This document shows, one piece after another, positions 33,292 to 45,925 of a DNA stretch of 64,000 nucleotides. The stretch is from the NCBI GenBank assembly GCA_009192285.1, contig WBVU01000010.1, positions 1,238,111 to 1,302,110 of the forward strand, in the 5' to 3' direction. A program made the position numbers and the translations under genes. Within the stretch, counting starts at the first letter, position 1. Every line of letters starts with the position of its first letter. The notes below the pieces were generated by a model, which saw nothing but the letters and a program-made list of their open reading frames with translations, had not been told where the DNA came from and ran no database searches. This DNA comes from Morchella semilibera. Its lineage: Eukaryota; Ascomycota; Pezizomycetes; Pezizales; Morchellaceae.

Positions 33292-36200
33292 GTCGGTAGT
33301 TCTTTTCAGGAGGTTGGATGTATGATCTGCCTATGATGTTGCTGAAGTTATGTGAGAGTTATCGTTTTGATACGTGTTCTTTAATGTTAGCTTGTACGTT
33401 TATTGATGAGAGTTTTGGCACGGGTGTTTGGAGTGGTACAGTTTGCTGTCCTATTCTTTCTTTATTTTAAAGTCACCTTCTAATGTATTTCATTCTAAAT
33501 ATAGGGTCAGGATAGGTATTTTTGTACAGTCACTACGGACGTCAGTTCATCTGATGAGTTGAGACATCATGTAATGTAAATGCATGTACTAGTGTCGTTG
33601 TACTACCCAAATATATTTTCGACTGTATATACAATCCGGGCCTTGGGGGCTATAAGTTCGTTATACAATTATTTTCCGGCCAAATCGTAAGGGTTCTTAA
33701 GACTTCCTAGTATACGTCTGATTTGCGGTTTTCATGCACTGCCGGGTGGATAAGAATCGTCTACGCGCGTTCCCTATCGATCGTTGGGCGTTGCTGCACA
33801 TTATGGCACAGGACGGGTGATGGGATCCGGGAAGGAATTCAATACTACCGGTAGTTTATGGGGTCTTAGGTATTGCAAAGTACATGTAATCAATGACATC
33901 TATAGCTGAATCATAGGAGATCACCCACTAGGGCAACAACCCTTGGTACCCCTGGCGACATCCTGCCCTAATGACATGTACGTAACTACATGTAACTACA
34001 GTCAATGGAACGCACTCGGAGCACAAACACCAAGCGTTGGTGGTGTTTTACCAAATTAGGTACTGCTGTGTTCCATCACTTATTACCTACCGCTGTACAT
34101 GTACATGTATTCTTCGCCAACTCAGCTAACAAAAAGTATAGCGCTTCCCGTAGATACATGTAATCTATGAGTTGTTGGGTGACTTTCACTAAAGATACAT
34201 GTAATCATATATAGCACCCACTTTCGCACCAGGCTGGTTTGTGCTTTCCACTTCCTATCTAGGTAATTTCGGGCCGATAAATAGCGAATTAAGGTTACCC
34301 TACCTAAACACTAACCACCCAACCCCTTGCGGTATCTAACCATTTCCAGTAATCGTGATATCAACAACACAGGGAATGGAAATGTTACAAACTGTCACGC
34401 ATGCCAGAGACTACCAATTGTACGCTCTGGGCGTTATATTCATCACGACTACTGGAAATGGTCAGACGCCTGACCGCCAGCCAGATAGAGTAGATGCTGC
34501 CTATGATCCATCTCAATCTGAATTTTCTTGGTCTTATCAATCGTCTTTGTGACTACATAAAGTAAAGACATCTCAAGTCCCGGGTTCTAAAACTAACAAC
34601 ATGCATACATGTACTTATGGTACTTCCGTTGACGGCCCGGGCCGCACCCCGCATGTTTGTACACATGCATGTACATACAACTGTACTGTGGAAAACGTAC
34701 GTATCTTAGTATTACGGTCTCAAGCAATATAGTCATTAGCTGCACAATCCCTAGAGTGTACCTCCGAATTTCCTGCCCTGACGTGCTTGCAACAGTGCAA
34801 AGGATGGGTCGAAAGTTTGGCCACCAGAACGCCTTAACAAAGAGTCCTTTCCCCAAACAGGCATCAACGGATAATTGCTCACCCCCACGAAGTCACCGAG
34901 GATGGAGATTTCCCTAAGGGGTGCAGCATGAATCGTTATGCCATGGAACAGATGCGGGGACCCGGTAGACTGTTCATACAGTTCCAGGCTCCAGTCTTAG
35001 ACCTCGTGATCAGCAGGTTTCCAATTTTCGGGCTCGCGACCAATTCAATAATCACCCTACCTATCTATTCATGAAAGAATGGTGCCTTTCATAGACCTAT
35101 AACACTATTCATATGGCTGGGATATCTTTCATAATTTACGCAAAGGGGCCAAGCGATATGTTTGCATCCTTCATTGGCGAGCATTATGTTGCTCTCCTCT
35201 TCCTTAGCTCTAGTCGCCACAAAGTTGGACCCGATTCTCGTATCACTTGTGCAACGCAACGGTAGATACTATTACTGAAAGACATGAATACAAAAAATTG
35301 ACCTAAAAACAACTTGAAGAGTTCCGATGTACAGAACACCTTTCTCATCATACGATATTACCTCAAACGAAAATTAAACAGGGTCAATTGGAGGAACTTG
35401 ACCAAGCATTTGCAAGTACCCTCATCCCGACGGGTTAGACGCAGCCGACAGGGTGGAATTGCCAGACATGGATCGAAGATTTAGTATTTGTCATGGAGTT
35501 GGTAGCGCCCCTGGGGCTAGGCGGGCGGATTTCTCTTATGCGCCAATGATTGGGTTTATTGCTAAGTATGCAGCAGACAGGAGACATGATGAGACTGCTG
35601 GTACTGTTGGAAAAGACGTCCATTATGGGCGGACACAACGCATATGTGCTCGAGCACCTAAACGGCCATGTGCCCTGTGGGTATATCGATGTATCCTCTG
35701 AATCAGAGGGGATTGTGTGAACGGGACTCCTACAGAAGTATACGGTATGCGTACACCTAAACAATCAAGTCCGTCTCTACCCTTGAAGATTCGCTTCGCC
35801 GACTTCATTTATAACTGCATATGGCAGCGTTAAATCGACCAAAAACCAACCCCACTGCGATCGGTTCCCAACTTACCGGTGGCAAAGTATTTTTATAGCT
35901 GAAAATAGGGTTATGGTACTATCTATGGCTCTACCTTTCTAGTTAAGTTTAATGCGGTGCTACCCCTTCTAGATAGTCGGAAATATATAATTATAAAGAG
36001 ACAAGGCGATTGGCTGGATGGAGTGGAAAATCCTCCTAGATATTGCTTCTATAGCTACTCCAACTGAGACGATACTACGGCGCAGAATTCCTAGCTGCGA
36101 CCTATGCGTACATATAACTTAAGCTAGCGTGTGCGTGGGATGGTATCACTACACGCACAATATGCTCTATGTGTAGAATGCCTACAATCAAATATGGTTG

Positions 36201-36459
36201 AATGGCCATACCTACTACTTTGGGTCACCTCTATGTACTACCCTAGTACATATCACCCTTAGCCATGCAGGCAGTGAACGCCGTTGCTTCAGCAAAAGTT
36301 ACACGTGGCCAAGGCACGAGTGATTATGTATGATTCACATTACTTGTAAAAGCCACCTGGCTTGGCAAGATCGTCTTTAGCCCAACGTCGTTCCACAACA
36401 TAGCACCCGAGATATCGACCAGACACTAGAATCCAACAAAAGAATCCCAATATCAAAAT
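33292..36459. other. Intergenic region, AT-rich, with a hairpin and clustered TACATGTA
   Basis: No gene is supported. It holds six TACATGTA copies within about 320 bases (about 33881, 33992, 34096, 34102, 34157, 34197) and one near 34603. It also holds a 21-base inverted repeat (34339-34462). Confidence 0.55.
34339..34462. repeat. Hairpin: 21-base inverted repeat, 82-base loop
   Basis: Arms 34339-34359 and 34442-34462 pair at 20 of 21 positions (core ACCATTTCCAGTA). The arm sequence differs from the hairpin at 31631. Origin unknown. Confidence 0.75.
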
Positions 36460-38310
36460 ATGTGCACGAACATTTGCGGTGACAAGACTAGGCTACCAGT
36501 TAAGGGGAAAGTACAGGGTGTGGAGGCAGCAGGGGGAGGGTTTCAATACTGGAGTGAGCTAGGCATGATATTTACCAGGCCACCCTTCAGCTCATTGACG
36601 CGAGGACATGGGTTTCATGCTATAATTGAATCACCTTTTGTTCCTCTCCCTGGTATTTGTTTCGCTGGTCCGACAGTTCGGAATTACGAAGACAGCGAAG
36701 TTTTCAATTATAGCCGTTTCAAAGCTCTCAAGAAGGAGATGGGAAAAAACGTATATTGTGAAAAAAAAAGTATTTGCTGCATTATTGACTGGTCCACCGA
36801 TATATCAATCGCTTTGGAATCTGTCGTCGGAAACAATCCCGGTACAATGGAATTTATAGATGTCGGGGATTTGACCCTTGGTGACTATATAATAGATTGC
36901 GAGAAGTTTTTCCTTGGTATTCAAATTGTTAGACTTCACATACAGGGACGTCCATATGTACAATCAGTAAAGGTTGTTAAGGAGCTTTTCCCTGGGCATA
37001 CGGGTGTTGATATCGATATTGTCTTGGGGAAAGATTTTTTAAGCTCTTTTCCTGGCCTTGTTCTACAGCCAGTGATCTCTGGGGGATCACTAGAATTTAT
37101 TCCATGGGATTATGGTGGCATCGAAAACGGACCTCATTTCTACGAAAGTTTATTCAATGTCAACGAAAAGGGCGAGTTGTTGGTATATGTTTGTGGCCAC
37201 GCAGAGCCGAAAGAAATTTTAAATTCGCAGGCACGAGTCCTCACCGGAGAGACTGAAAATCTCACTAACGAGAAGGGTGCCTACGGCGTCTTCTTTGGGC
37301 CAAATTCACCTTGGAATATGTCATTACTTTCGATAATGAGTGGTACCCCGGTTCACGAAAGAGCATTGATAGAGGGCATAGTGGCTGTATCGGATCTTTT
37401 GTTAGATGGGGGGTTTATCTTTGGAAATCCTACCTTCTCTTCCGTCAGAATATTTACAGACTCTGAATTTGTTGTCAACTTCATGAATTCAGAGACCAAA
37501 ATAGCAGAATGTCTAGAAAGACAGTGGATAAACAAGAACGGTGTGAAATTGGGTGTCGCCGAGCCTCTCACCTACTGGTATAATTCAACTCGCCAAGGGT
37601 ACAAAAAAACCAGCCAAATCCCGTGGATGAAAAAAAATCTTTTCACCTTTGAAAAAGTTGGAAAAAAGAGAAAGGGGCTTCAAGCAGCCCGTCATCTGGC
37701 CTTGTGTGGTCTAAAGGCCGAATTTTATACGTGCAACGAAGATCTCGGTGATTCTCGAAACTCTAGCACAGCTATAGCTAGCTGGGAAGGTATGGAATCT
37801 TCGGATTTTATATACATTAATCCCCCCAGGCTCTTAAGCTTCTGCAATACAATAATGATTAAACAAAAAATATCCGACTATATTGAAAGCCGTAACCAAG
37901 CAAGCGCAAGGGCCCCTCGTGAAGATCGACAGACCGGGTTCGAACAAGCAGAGTTTATACAAAAGACCCTCACAGACTACTTTCACCCAGGGGATCTTTA
38001 TAGCTTTGGTGCTGTTGTCCTCGGATTTTCGGCCGCCCACAAATACAACGGCATGAAAATTCTCGAGATTTTTGATAGCTCATTTATGAAAGAGATACTG
38101 AAGATTGGCAAAGAAAAGAGAGGGCTACCAAACTCTCTTGAATTTTTCAAGGGAGATGAAGGGAAGATTCATTTCTTCCATAGAAAGCCCGACATACCTT
38201 CACAAGATCGCGGGTCCATCCTGCTAGATATTTCCATGGGCGATTTCTCCGCAGTAAAAAACACTAAAGAACTTAAGACAGAGAGTAGGGGTCTGGGAGA
38301 GAGTTCGTAA
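36460..38310 (+). CDS. Intronless 616-residue protein with an RNase H-like domain
   Basis: One continuous frame with no sign of introns. Residues about 240-375 resemble an RNase H fold as in fungal RNase H1-type proteins: GAYGVFFGPNSPWN, then an ERALIEGIVAV helix, then VRIFTDSEFVVNF and a WINKNGVKLG segment. The canonical acidic set does not appear complete, so activity is doubtful. Before it, residues 182-198 (GVDIDIVLGKDFLSSFP) faintly recall the end of an aspartic-protease fold. The part after residue 400 is not recognised. It could be a host gene of a poorly described family or a gene derived long ago from a mobile element; it looks whole. There are no flanking terminal repeats by eye. 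The long gaps on both sides (3.2 and 5.4 kb) and AT-rich codons set it apart from the core genes. Confidence 0.65.
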   Translation: MCTNICGDKTRLPVKGKVQGVEAAGGGFQYWSELGMIFTRPPFSSLTRGHGFHAIIESPFVPLPGICFAGPTVRNYEDSEVFNYSRFKALKKEMGKNVYCEKKSICCIIDWSTDISIALESVVGNNPGTMEFIDVGDLTLGDYIIDCEKFFLGIQIVRLHIQGRPYVQSVKVVKELFPGHTGVDIDIVLGKDFLSSFPGLVLQPVISGGSLEFIPWDYGGIENGPHFYESLFNVNEKGELLVYVCGHAEPKEILNSQARVLTGETENLTNEKGAYGVFFGPNSPWNMSLLSIMSGTPVHERALIEGIVAVSDLLLDGGFIFGNPTFSSVRIFTDSEFVVNFMNSETKIAECLERQWINKNGVKLGVAEPLTYWYNSTRQGYKKTSQIPWMKKNLFTFEKVGKKRKGLQAARHLALCGLKAEFYTCNEDLGDSRNSSTAIASWEGMESSDFIYINPPRLLSFCNTIMIKQKISDYIESRNQASARAPREDRQTGFEQAEFIQKTLTDYFHPGDLYSFGAVVLGFSAAHKYNGMKILEIFDSSFMKEILKIGKEKRGLPNSLEFFKGDEGKIHFFHRKPDIPSQDRGSILLDISMGDFSAVKNTKELKTESRGLGESS

Positions 38311-41300
38311 AAGTACGTATTCTGATATTCTCCGGTGGAAGAATCAGCGAGTGAGCTAAATGTGATGTTAAATAAGGTAATTAGGGCGGACTATTGTACT
38401 GCAACACAAAATGGGCATAAAGAACTGGGGTACCAGCATTCTGAGATATTTATTACGAAGTGGATCATGGTTATCAGGTCTACTGATAATCCGGTATGGT
38501 CTTATTGTGGTGGCGAGAATAAAAATTAAAACTGGAAAGGGGGGGGGGGGGGGCTGGCCTGTTTCTAAGCCAATGAATCGTGTTACTGGGCCACATGTTA
38601 ATCAGGGCAAATAATCAATTTTAATTGATACTCCAACTTTCTTTACGGGCTATGTGGGTTCTTACTATCCGAGTGATAATTCGAGATTTCAACTGCAGCT
38701 GCGATACGATGGAGAAGCTGATGCCGACTCGATAATTTTCTCCTATTATGGCTTCTTAAGGTTCTATATTGAAACAGAGTAATATATGATCACCGCCTCT
38801 CAAATACACGCACACACAATTGAGGAAAATATAGAAATCATGATCCATCACTCGAATTATGTGCAACATGTTTTTTTTTTTAATTCACTACTCGTATACG
38901 TATGCTAGTGCGGTGTATGTTAATGACAACAAATATCAAAGCCTTTCTGATCATGATACAACTAGTGAAGGTCTAGTATTGGTAATCCCTTATCAGGCAG
39001 GCCCTTGGTATCTTGCATCTTGTTCAAAGATTGGCAGCGATTGAGTTTGCTCATTCTTGGATGTAAATTATACCAAAATTAGGTAAAGTGGAACATTATT
39101 ACTATACCCACCTATACCCCTACGCAACAGATTTGGCTCTAGCTATGAAATAGCTAGAATTAACCTAATGCTCTAATTGGTTCAAGGGCATCCAGAGTAG
39201 CTAATACCGATAGATATATTGATAGGTAGATCGATAGATTGATAGATAGATTGATTCATTCATTGATTCATTGGTAGATCAGTGGGCGGTAAAGCTAGTG
39301 GGTTATCCTAGCTATTCTAATATCAAATCTTTACTTATATTTAGTAGGTTAAGTTCAAGTGTAGCGAAATGTTTCTAATACCTCTACTACACTGCAGAGT
39401 GTAAGCTACGAAAAGCGGTGAGCTATGGTCAGGGGGCTAGGATGTGGCCCCGGGTGAGAGCGCATGGTTCTTATCTGAAATATCCACAAAAGATTGTGCT
39501 GCTGTTATTGAATTCCAATAACGTCATTAACTGGACGAGCTTAACCTTCCATTGCCCAACCCCACATCCCTGGAACATCGGTAGCGGATTACTTCTCGCC
39601 TGACTGGTCGGGATTGGTCCACGGTTCAGACCCTACAACAGTTATGCAGCTCGACACACGTAATACCGCTCAGTTCATCGAAAGATTTTGAAATTTCACT
39701 AGGTGCTCGGAGCCACTGAACGCTACATGTATTACTTCACGGGACACATCCGACTGTTTTCAGTAACATAGACCTTCCCTGGGGGAAAAAAAACCACTAT
39801 TTTACGGCTATACCCCCCAGGAACCCCCCCGTATTGATTCTTTTTGGCCCCCTATTAGCTAGCCAGAATGGCAGTCACCGGCTATTTGAGTGCCCGGTTT
39901 TGGTACTTAGCTTCAAATTAAACCCTAGAGCAGTTGTTCAAATTTGATCTTTGTTTGTCAGGCGCGCGGCTCTTCCTCCGAAAAATGGCGCCTCTGTGGA
40001 TCTGTTTTCAACAGGGGATTGGAACATGCAGGTATCAAGTTGCAGACCGTTTAGTGGGGGCAGTCATTGGTGAAATTGTTTAAGGAAGATGCCAGCGTGT
40101 TTTAAAACTACGACTAACCCAATTCGAAAAAAAGAGAGAAAGCACTGATACATTCACCCGTAAAAGGTTGATAATTTTGTATGATATCGTATATCGTATA
40201 ACATCATTGCAAATCACTCGGGCCGAACCCGAGGATTAAACATTTTCCGATGGTGTTAGGCCGTTCCGGTAATAGTTGATTGGTTGGCACAGACATCTTC
40301 ACATGTTCCTGGCTAACTGGCTGAAATTTCCGAACCCGCAACAAGTCGAACGATGTGTTGGAATGGGTTTAGTGGAGCCTACGGAGAATTGATAAGCTTC
40401 CCTTGCCTTCCCTTCCTTCCGGCCGGAAAAACAGGTAGTAACTCACATTATTCAGAGTGGTACGCGCTCGGGCGCAGAAAGCTGAATGTTAGTAACTAGA
40501 GGCTATTATTGATGGCTATTATTATTGAAATGGCTATTATGCCCTGTGTCAGTACTAAGGTAAGAGCGGACTTGAGGACTAACTAAGGCAATTTATTAGG
40601 TGCGGTAGGTACAAGTATATAAGAGCAACTACTGCAATTATACATGTATAGCTATGCCTCTTATAGCCTACGTATCAATCATTTTATTTTACATACATAC
40701 AGATTAAGCAAGTCCTTTTTTTTCTTTTTTCTTTTTTTCTTGTAGGGTTTTGTCCAGAAGGTATATGAATTTATATATTGCTGCAGTAGTATAAGGATCC
40801 CGTTATCAGCGCCACGGAACACGCCACCCCCATAACTGGAAAGGAGGGCAATAAGAATAAGAAGAATAATAAGAATAAGAAACGAGTGGCGGGATTCTTA
40901 CTGTGTAATCAATTAAGCGAGGGCGGAAAGCAAGGCATTCAAGTGAATGGACCATGGGAATCCCTCATTATCCACACCACCACCGCTCCACTAACCTGCA
41001 GCTACCTCCATCAGATTATACAGAAAGCCTCCTCTCTCCCCCACTTACTTACTCTAAATCTACGCTTATGCACGCTATATCTCAGATGCATCTCCAGGTT
41101 CTCCCTTCCCCCTCCCTCCGGCTCGGTGATTGCATCCAGTCTTCGGTCAAGAAACCATAAAGAGAACCCCAGGTAGGATCAACAGTCAATAGTGGGTGAT
41201 CTGGATGCGAAATATTTACCCCATGTCGCTTTGCGGCTTGCGTCACCCCATCAATAGAGGTTGATTGGGCCAATGAACCTTGAAGCATTCATCACCACGC

Positions 41301-43678
41301 CAGCCAGCCAGCCCAGCAGTTCTAGAATTCGAAGCACCGATGTGTCTCAGATTTAAGGTATGGATGGCATTTTAGATTTGAACATGCGGCGATCGCGGTT
41401 GACAGTGAGGGAAAGCGTGGTGTGGTGGTAAAGGATTTATTGAAACGCTCTGGATTCTTCAGGTACTGGGATTCCCTTTTTTTTTTTTTTTTTTTTTTTT
41501 TGCCAGTTTCTGCTGCCTGCTAAACGGTGGGTTTCTTGCCGACTCCCGACATCCCGTGCATGTCCTGATCACTGATTGGTTTCTTTGGGCGAGCTTTAGC
41601 TAATAGTTACTCTACTCTGCTAATGGAGGTCATCTTTGATCACTCGTTAAGGGTGGACCGTGGTGAGAAGAGACAAGGCAGGGAACATATTACTAAGAAG
41701 AGAAGAGAGTACCTACAGTAAAGTGCCACCAACTACATGTAGTACTGAGAATCGCTCATTTCGTTCCCGGGGGCTTGGTCGTTCCCGGCTCCCCGCTCTC
41801 GGTCGCACTCTCCCACGCTCTTTTCATTTGTAACGTGTCGGCGCCCTGTGCAAGCAGGTCTCCAGGTCTCCTAGAAGTACCTGACGGATATGTGGACATC
41901 CTATCCCGGCCGAGCGTGTGTTTCCAAGCACCATTCAAATTCCCCTTTTATTAAACACCCGAACCACAAGCGACTAGTTATTTTCTAACTGACGGGTCCC
42001 AGGAACGGTAGTCTAAGTGATATCTACTATATCCCCGTACCACCACCACCACCACCACCACTACCTGGATCACCATCACTTTACCTTTACTAAAAAAATT
42101 TTAAATGTGTAACACTAGGCAGCAACAGTAGTATGTGGATTACTCAAAAATAGGAGACCGAGCCAAGACATATCATGCTGGGTTTACTTTCAAGCATCTA
42201 GAATAGGGATGGTACTACTGAAATCGGGCTATCCAAGTCCCGAGAGTCCCCATTGCTTCGTGGGTAAATTTAGCCCTCCCGCGCCAAGGTAGGGTTGTCT
42301 CCTAGCAACGGTGAGCGGTTATGATTACTCAATGAGGGTCTTTTTGAGAGAGGTCATGTACAACCAGAGCTGTAACATGCGCCTGGGGTACCTATGTAGG
42401 TGTGCTCTACTCGACCGTATGTACTGACTGACTGAGTGACTGACTGACACTCGTATGACTGTCGGTTTGATCTGATCTGACATCACACCCACCCATTCTA
42501 CCCGATGAGCTTAATTTTCTGATTCAGCTGCACGTGGTGCGGTGCCCTAAGGGGCCTTCTTACGAATACTAAGCGAGTGGAGTTTTTGAGGGGCCCCACA
42601 GGAAGAATTGACAATCTGCGAGTGATATCCTGTGACCACACGCGGGGGAGTAAGGGAGCATTGAGAAAAACTTTCCCCCAAGACCAAATTTCCAATACGC
42701 CTAATTCCAAGACTTCTTCTAAAGAAAAATAGAATAGGAAAAAGGGGGAGAGAGGGGGGGGGGGGGTTGAAAATTGTAAACTCTAAGAGTCGACAATTAA
42801 AAATACACTCCAAGCAAAGCCTGCCCGTATGTTAATCGTACCATACTGGTAGGTACATGTATGTATATGTTCTCTGGGGTAGGGTAGGCGCAACCGCTAG
42901 ACATGGGTCTACCTGCATTGGACATGGATTTTCTAGAAAGAAAAACAACAGTGGGTTTTCGGTGAGATATTAACCGCGGTCCAAAGAGCTTGTGTCGATT
43001 TGTTAGGTGGCTTCTTGTTCTTCCCCCCCATTATCCTCCACCGCCCACCCCCCAGCGTAACACTTATTTGGGTGATCTATTCTAGGCTGAAGTCTGAGAC
43101 TGATGTCTGAGTTTAGACCTGGAATGTTGTACCTACATAATCCGGCCATTGATTGTTGTACCTGAGCGTACCTATGTAGATTCATCCGGCAAGTAATTTG
43201 TATGTATGTATGTATGTATGTAGGTAGGTACATACATGTACTCTTTCTACCTGTAAAAACCTATTGAGATCTTGGCAAATTACATGATTCGACTAAGGGA
43301 TGGAGCAGAAACTGCAGTACTGTGATACCTACGTGTGGGAAATGGATGGTGAGACATTCAATTGTTTCGCTGACGACGTCGGTCAGCGGGGCTAGGGTTT
43401 TTTTCTTCTCGATTCACGCATGCCAAGAGCTCCATCGCTTATCAGATCTTTGTCTCATGGTGGGGGCGGTGGTGGTTGGTGACCTTGTGTGTCAACGTCA
43501 ACGTCGACAAGCTGATCAACAACAGCCACAGCTCCCCCAACGACATACCACATACCTATTCGCCCTTGTCGAACCTCCTGGTCCTGGACAGTCCTCAACA
43601 GCTTTCTATCACCAACCCCTAGTATTATCTCATATCTATCGCATATTCGCCAAAGCAATAATTATACCTGTTGCAGCT
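38311..43678. other. Long intergenic region with simple repeats
   Basis: No supported gene in 5.4 kb. It holds a G-run (38539-38553), GATA/GATT repeats (about 39206-39290), pyrimidine-rich tracts (40708-40745), a 25-base T-run (41477-41501), a CCA repeat (42039-42063), a TGAC repeat (about 42424-42450), a G-run (about 42755-42766) and a TATG repeat (about 43199-43222). TACATGTA occurs near 39724, 40640, 41732, 42855 and 43228. Confidence 0.6.
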
Positions 43679-44685
43679 ATGTCTGGTGGTCTTGAAAAGG
43701 CTCTCTTCAACTTGAAGGTACAGATAGGCACCCTACCTCCAATCACCCATCATCACTTATATCCCATCACTCATACCTCCCCCCCTCCCCCTCCCCCCCT
43801 CCACCCCTCCACCCCTCCCTCCCTCCCCCCCTCCCCCTCCCTTCCCGCATCCCCACCTACCTCCCTCCAATACAAACCCCCGCCGCTGAGCACTGACCGT
43901 TCTTCGTTCCGCACAGTTCACAGCAAAACAGCTGAACCGACAAGCAATCAAAGCCGGCAAAGATGAGAACTCCGAGAAGGCAAAAGTAAAGAAGGTGCGC
44001 AACCCGCTCGCCGTCGGCTCTCGGATAACCTCGGCCCCCGCGCCTCCGAATTATACCGAAAGGCAAAAACATCTGAAAGAGAGAGAGGAAACTGACGGAC
44101 AACCCGCCGCTCGCGCAAAAACTTGACGGTTTTTAAAACAGGCAATGCAACAAGGCAACAATGACATCGCAAAGGTCTACGCACAGAACGCCGTCCGTAA
44201 GCAGAACGAACGACTAAACCTGCTCCGACTCGCTTCCCGCATTGATGCCGTCGCTAGTAGAGTTCAGACCGCCGTCACTATGCGCCAGGTCACGGGCAGC
44301 ATGGCAAATGTCGTAAAGGGCATGGACAGTGCAATGAAGACCATGAATCTCGAGAAGATATCCCTGATTATGGATAAATTCGAAAACCAGTTTGAGGATC
44401 TAGAGGTCGCTACCGGATATTATGAAAACGCGACTTCCTCTGCTACGGCGGTGGCTACGCCGCAAGAAGATGTGGATCGTCTCATGGGACAGGTCGCGGA
44501 TGAAGCCGGCCTGGAGCTTAATCAGGAGTTTGCGGAGGCAACTCCTTCGCAGCAAAAGATTGGACCGACAGAGCAGGAAGAGGATGGGTACCGTTACTCC
44601 TGTCTCATAACAACGCTTTTGGCGGGCAGAACTGACAGGAAGGTGTTACAGACTTGGCGAACGTCTAAGGGCTCTGAGGGGATAG
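43679..44685 (+). CDS. DID2: ESCRT-III-associated protein Did2/CHMP1
   Basis: Four exons: 43679-43717, 43917-43994, 44142-44587 and 44652-44685, giving 198 residues, as expected for CHMP1. The N-terminus [23 protein letters not shown], the basic first helices and [21 protein letters not shown] are diagnostic. The protein ends in a MIM1 motif, [10 protein letters not shown], rebuilt across intron 3, which binds the Vps4 MIT domain. The protein regulates Vps4-driven ESCRT-III disassembly at endosomes. Intron 1 (199 bases) is unusually long for this window and contains a C-rich pyrimidine tract of more than 60 bases (about 43778-43870). Intron 2 is 147 bases. Confidence 0.95.
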
Positions 44686-45925
44686 ATAAAAGTAACCCGC
44701 CACAATGGTTTGTTACGTGTCTTGTTCCTTGATAGAGCTAGCTTGGGCATGATCCAGCTTGTCTGGATGTCTTTTTGTTTCTTTCACCCTTAACTTTCTT
44801 TATTTCCTCGTGGTTTCGGATTCAACGATCCTTGTTTCTCTGTTTTTGTCTTTCTTGCCTGTTTGCTTTTTTTTTTATGTAGTCGAGGTGCGAGGTGCAT
44901 GGTATTGGGAGTATTTTTAGCAATCCTGAGCAAAGCTTAAAAAAGAGTTCCAAATAATGCGATAAAACACTAGTGAACAATTAGTAGATGAATCACGTGG
45001 TACAGCCAAAGCGGCTGGATAAGTAGAGTCGCTCACGGGTATGTGGCGACCACGGTTGCGTGGGAATTTTTACTTTTTTTCCTTCCACAGGACAGCTAAA
45101 CTTATAAAAACAAGTAAATGCGAGATAGCGTATGAGGTTTGGGTAGTTCATGGTCTTGAATTATGAATTTTTGCAAATTGATTTTGGTACTCACCATGTT
45201 GAGACAGAAAGATCCCCACGTACCCGTGGTCACCACATACCCGTGAGCGAGTCTACATGCACGACAAGGTCGCTCTACATCTAGACCGCCATTTCATTCA
45301 CGGCATACAGCTATTCAACACAATAGTTATTGGTTTTTTTTTTTTGATCTATCCACTGTTGAAGTAGTCCCATATACCCATTTCCCGATCCCGTTTCCCG
45401 TTTCCCCCATAATCCCATGGTTCCCATATGTCCTGACCGACCGTTGGAGTCATGTATAGCTACTAAGAAATACAATATTTCAGTGGCCTGCCTCACCTAT
45501 ATAGCAGCATCCAAAAAGGAGAAAGAAATGAAGAAAGAAAATGAGAGAAAATGATAAGCAAAACCCAATCCGCCCAGCCGTCACAAGGTATAGATTCAAA
45601 CGCCTTCTTTTCTCTCGAGAAAGAAACGCCAGAGTCCAATGCTCCTGACAGGATATAAATAAGAGTATAAACAGGAAAGAAATATGGAAAATCACTTGAC
45701 AGGGGCTATCAAAACAAAAAGAGATGTGAATATAAAAGAGGAAATAAAATATTTATCCGTTGTCCCGACAAAGATGAGAAAAATTGAAAAAGTAAATGAA
45801 ACCCAAGAGAAGGTGAGAGGAATGGCAAACATGGTACATTTCCCTTAATTTCCGGCTTTCTTTTGCCTATCCCCCCGTGGATACTGTATCGAACAACTAA
45901 AAATTATTCCAGGCTTGCTAGCACT
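44686..45925. other. Convergent intergenic region
   Basis: Between the 3' ends of DID2 and the homeobox gene. AT-rich, with purine-rich stretches (45515-45560). No gene is supported. Confidence 0.55.

Noticed and set aside
43322-43966. 214-codon frame starting before DID2
   Set aside because: It reads through DID2 exon 1 and the C/T tract of intron 1 in another frame; low-complexity Pro/Ser only.
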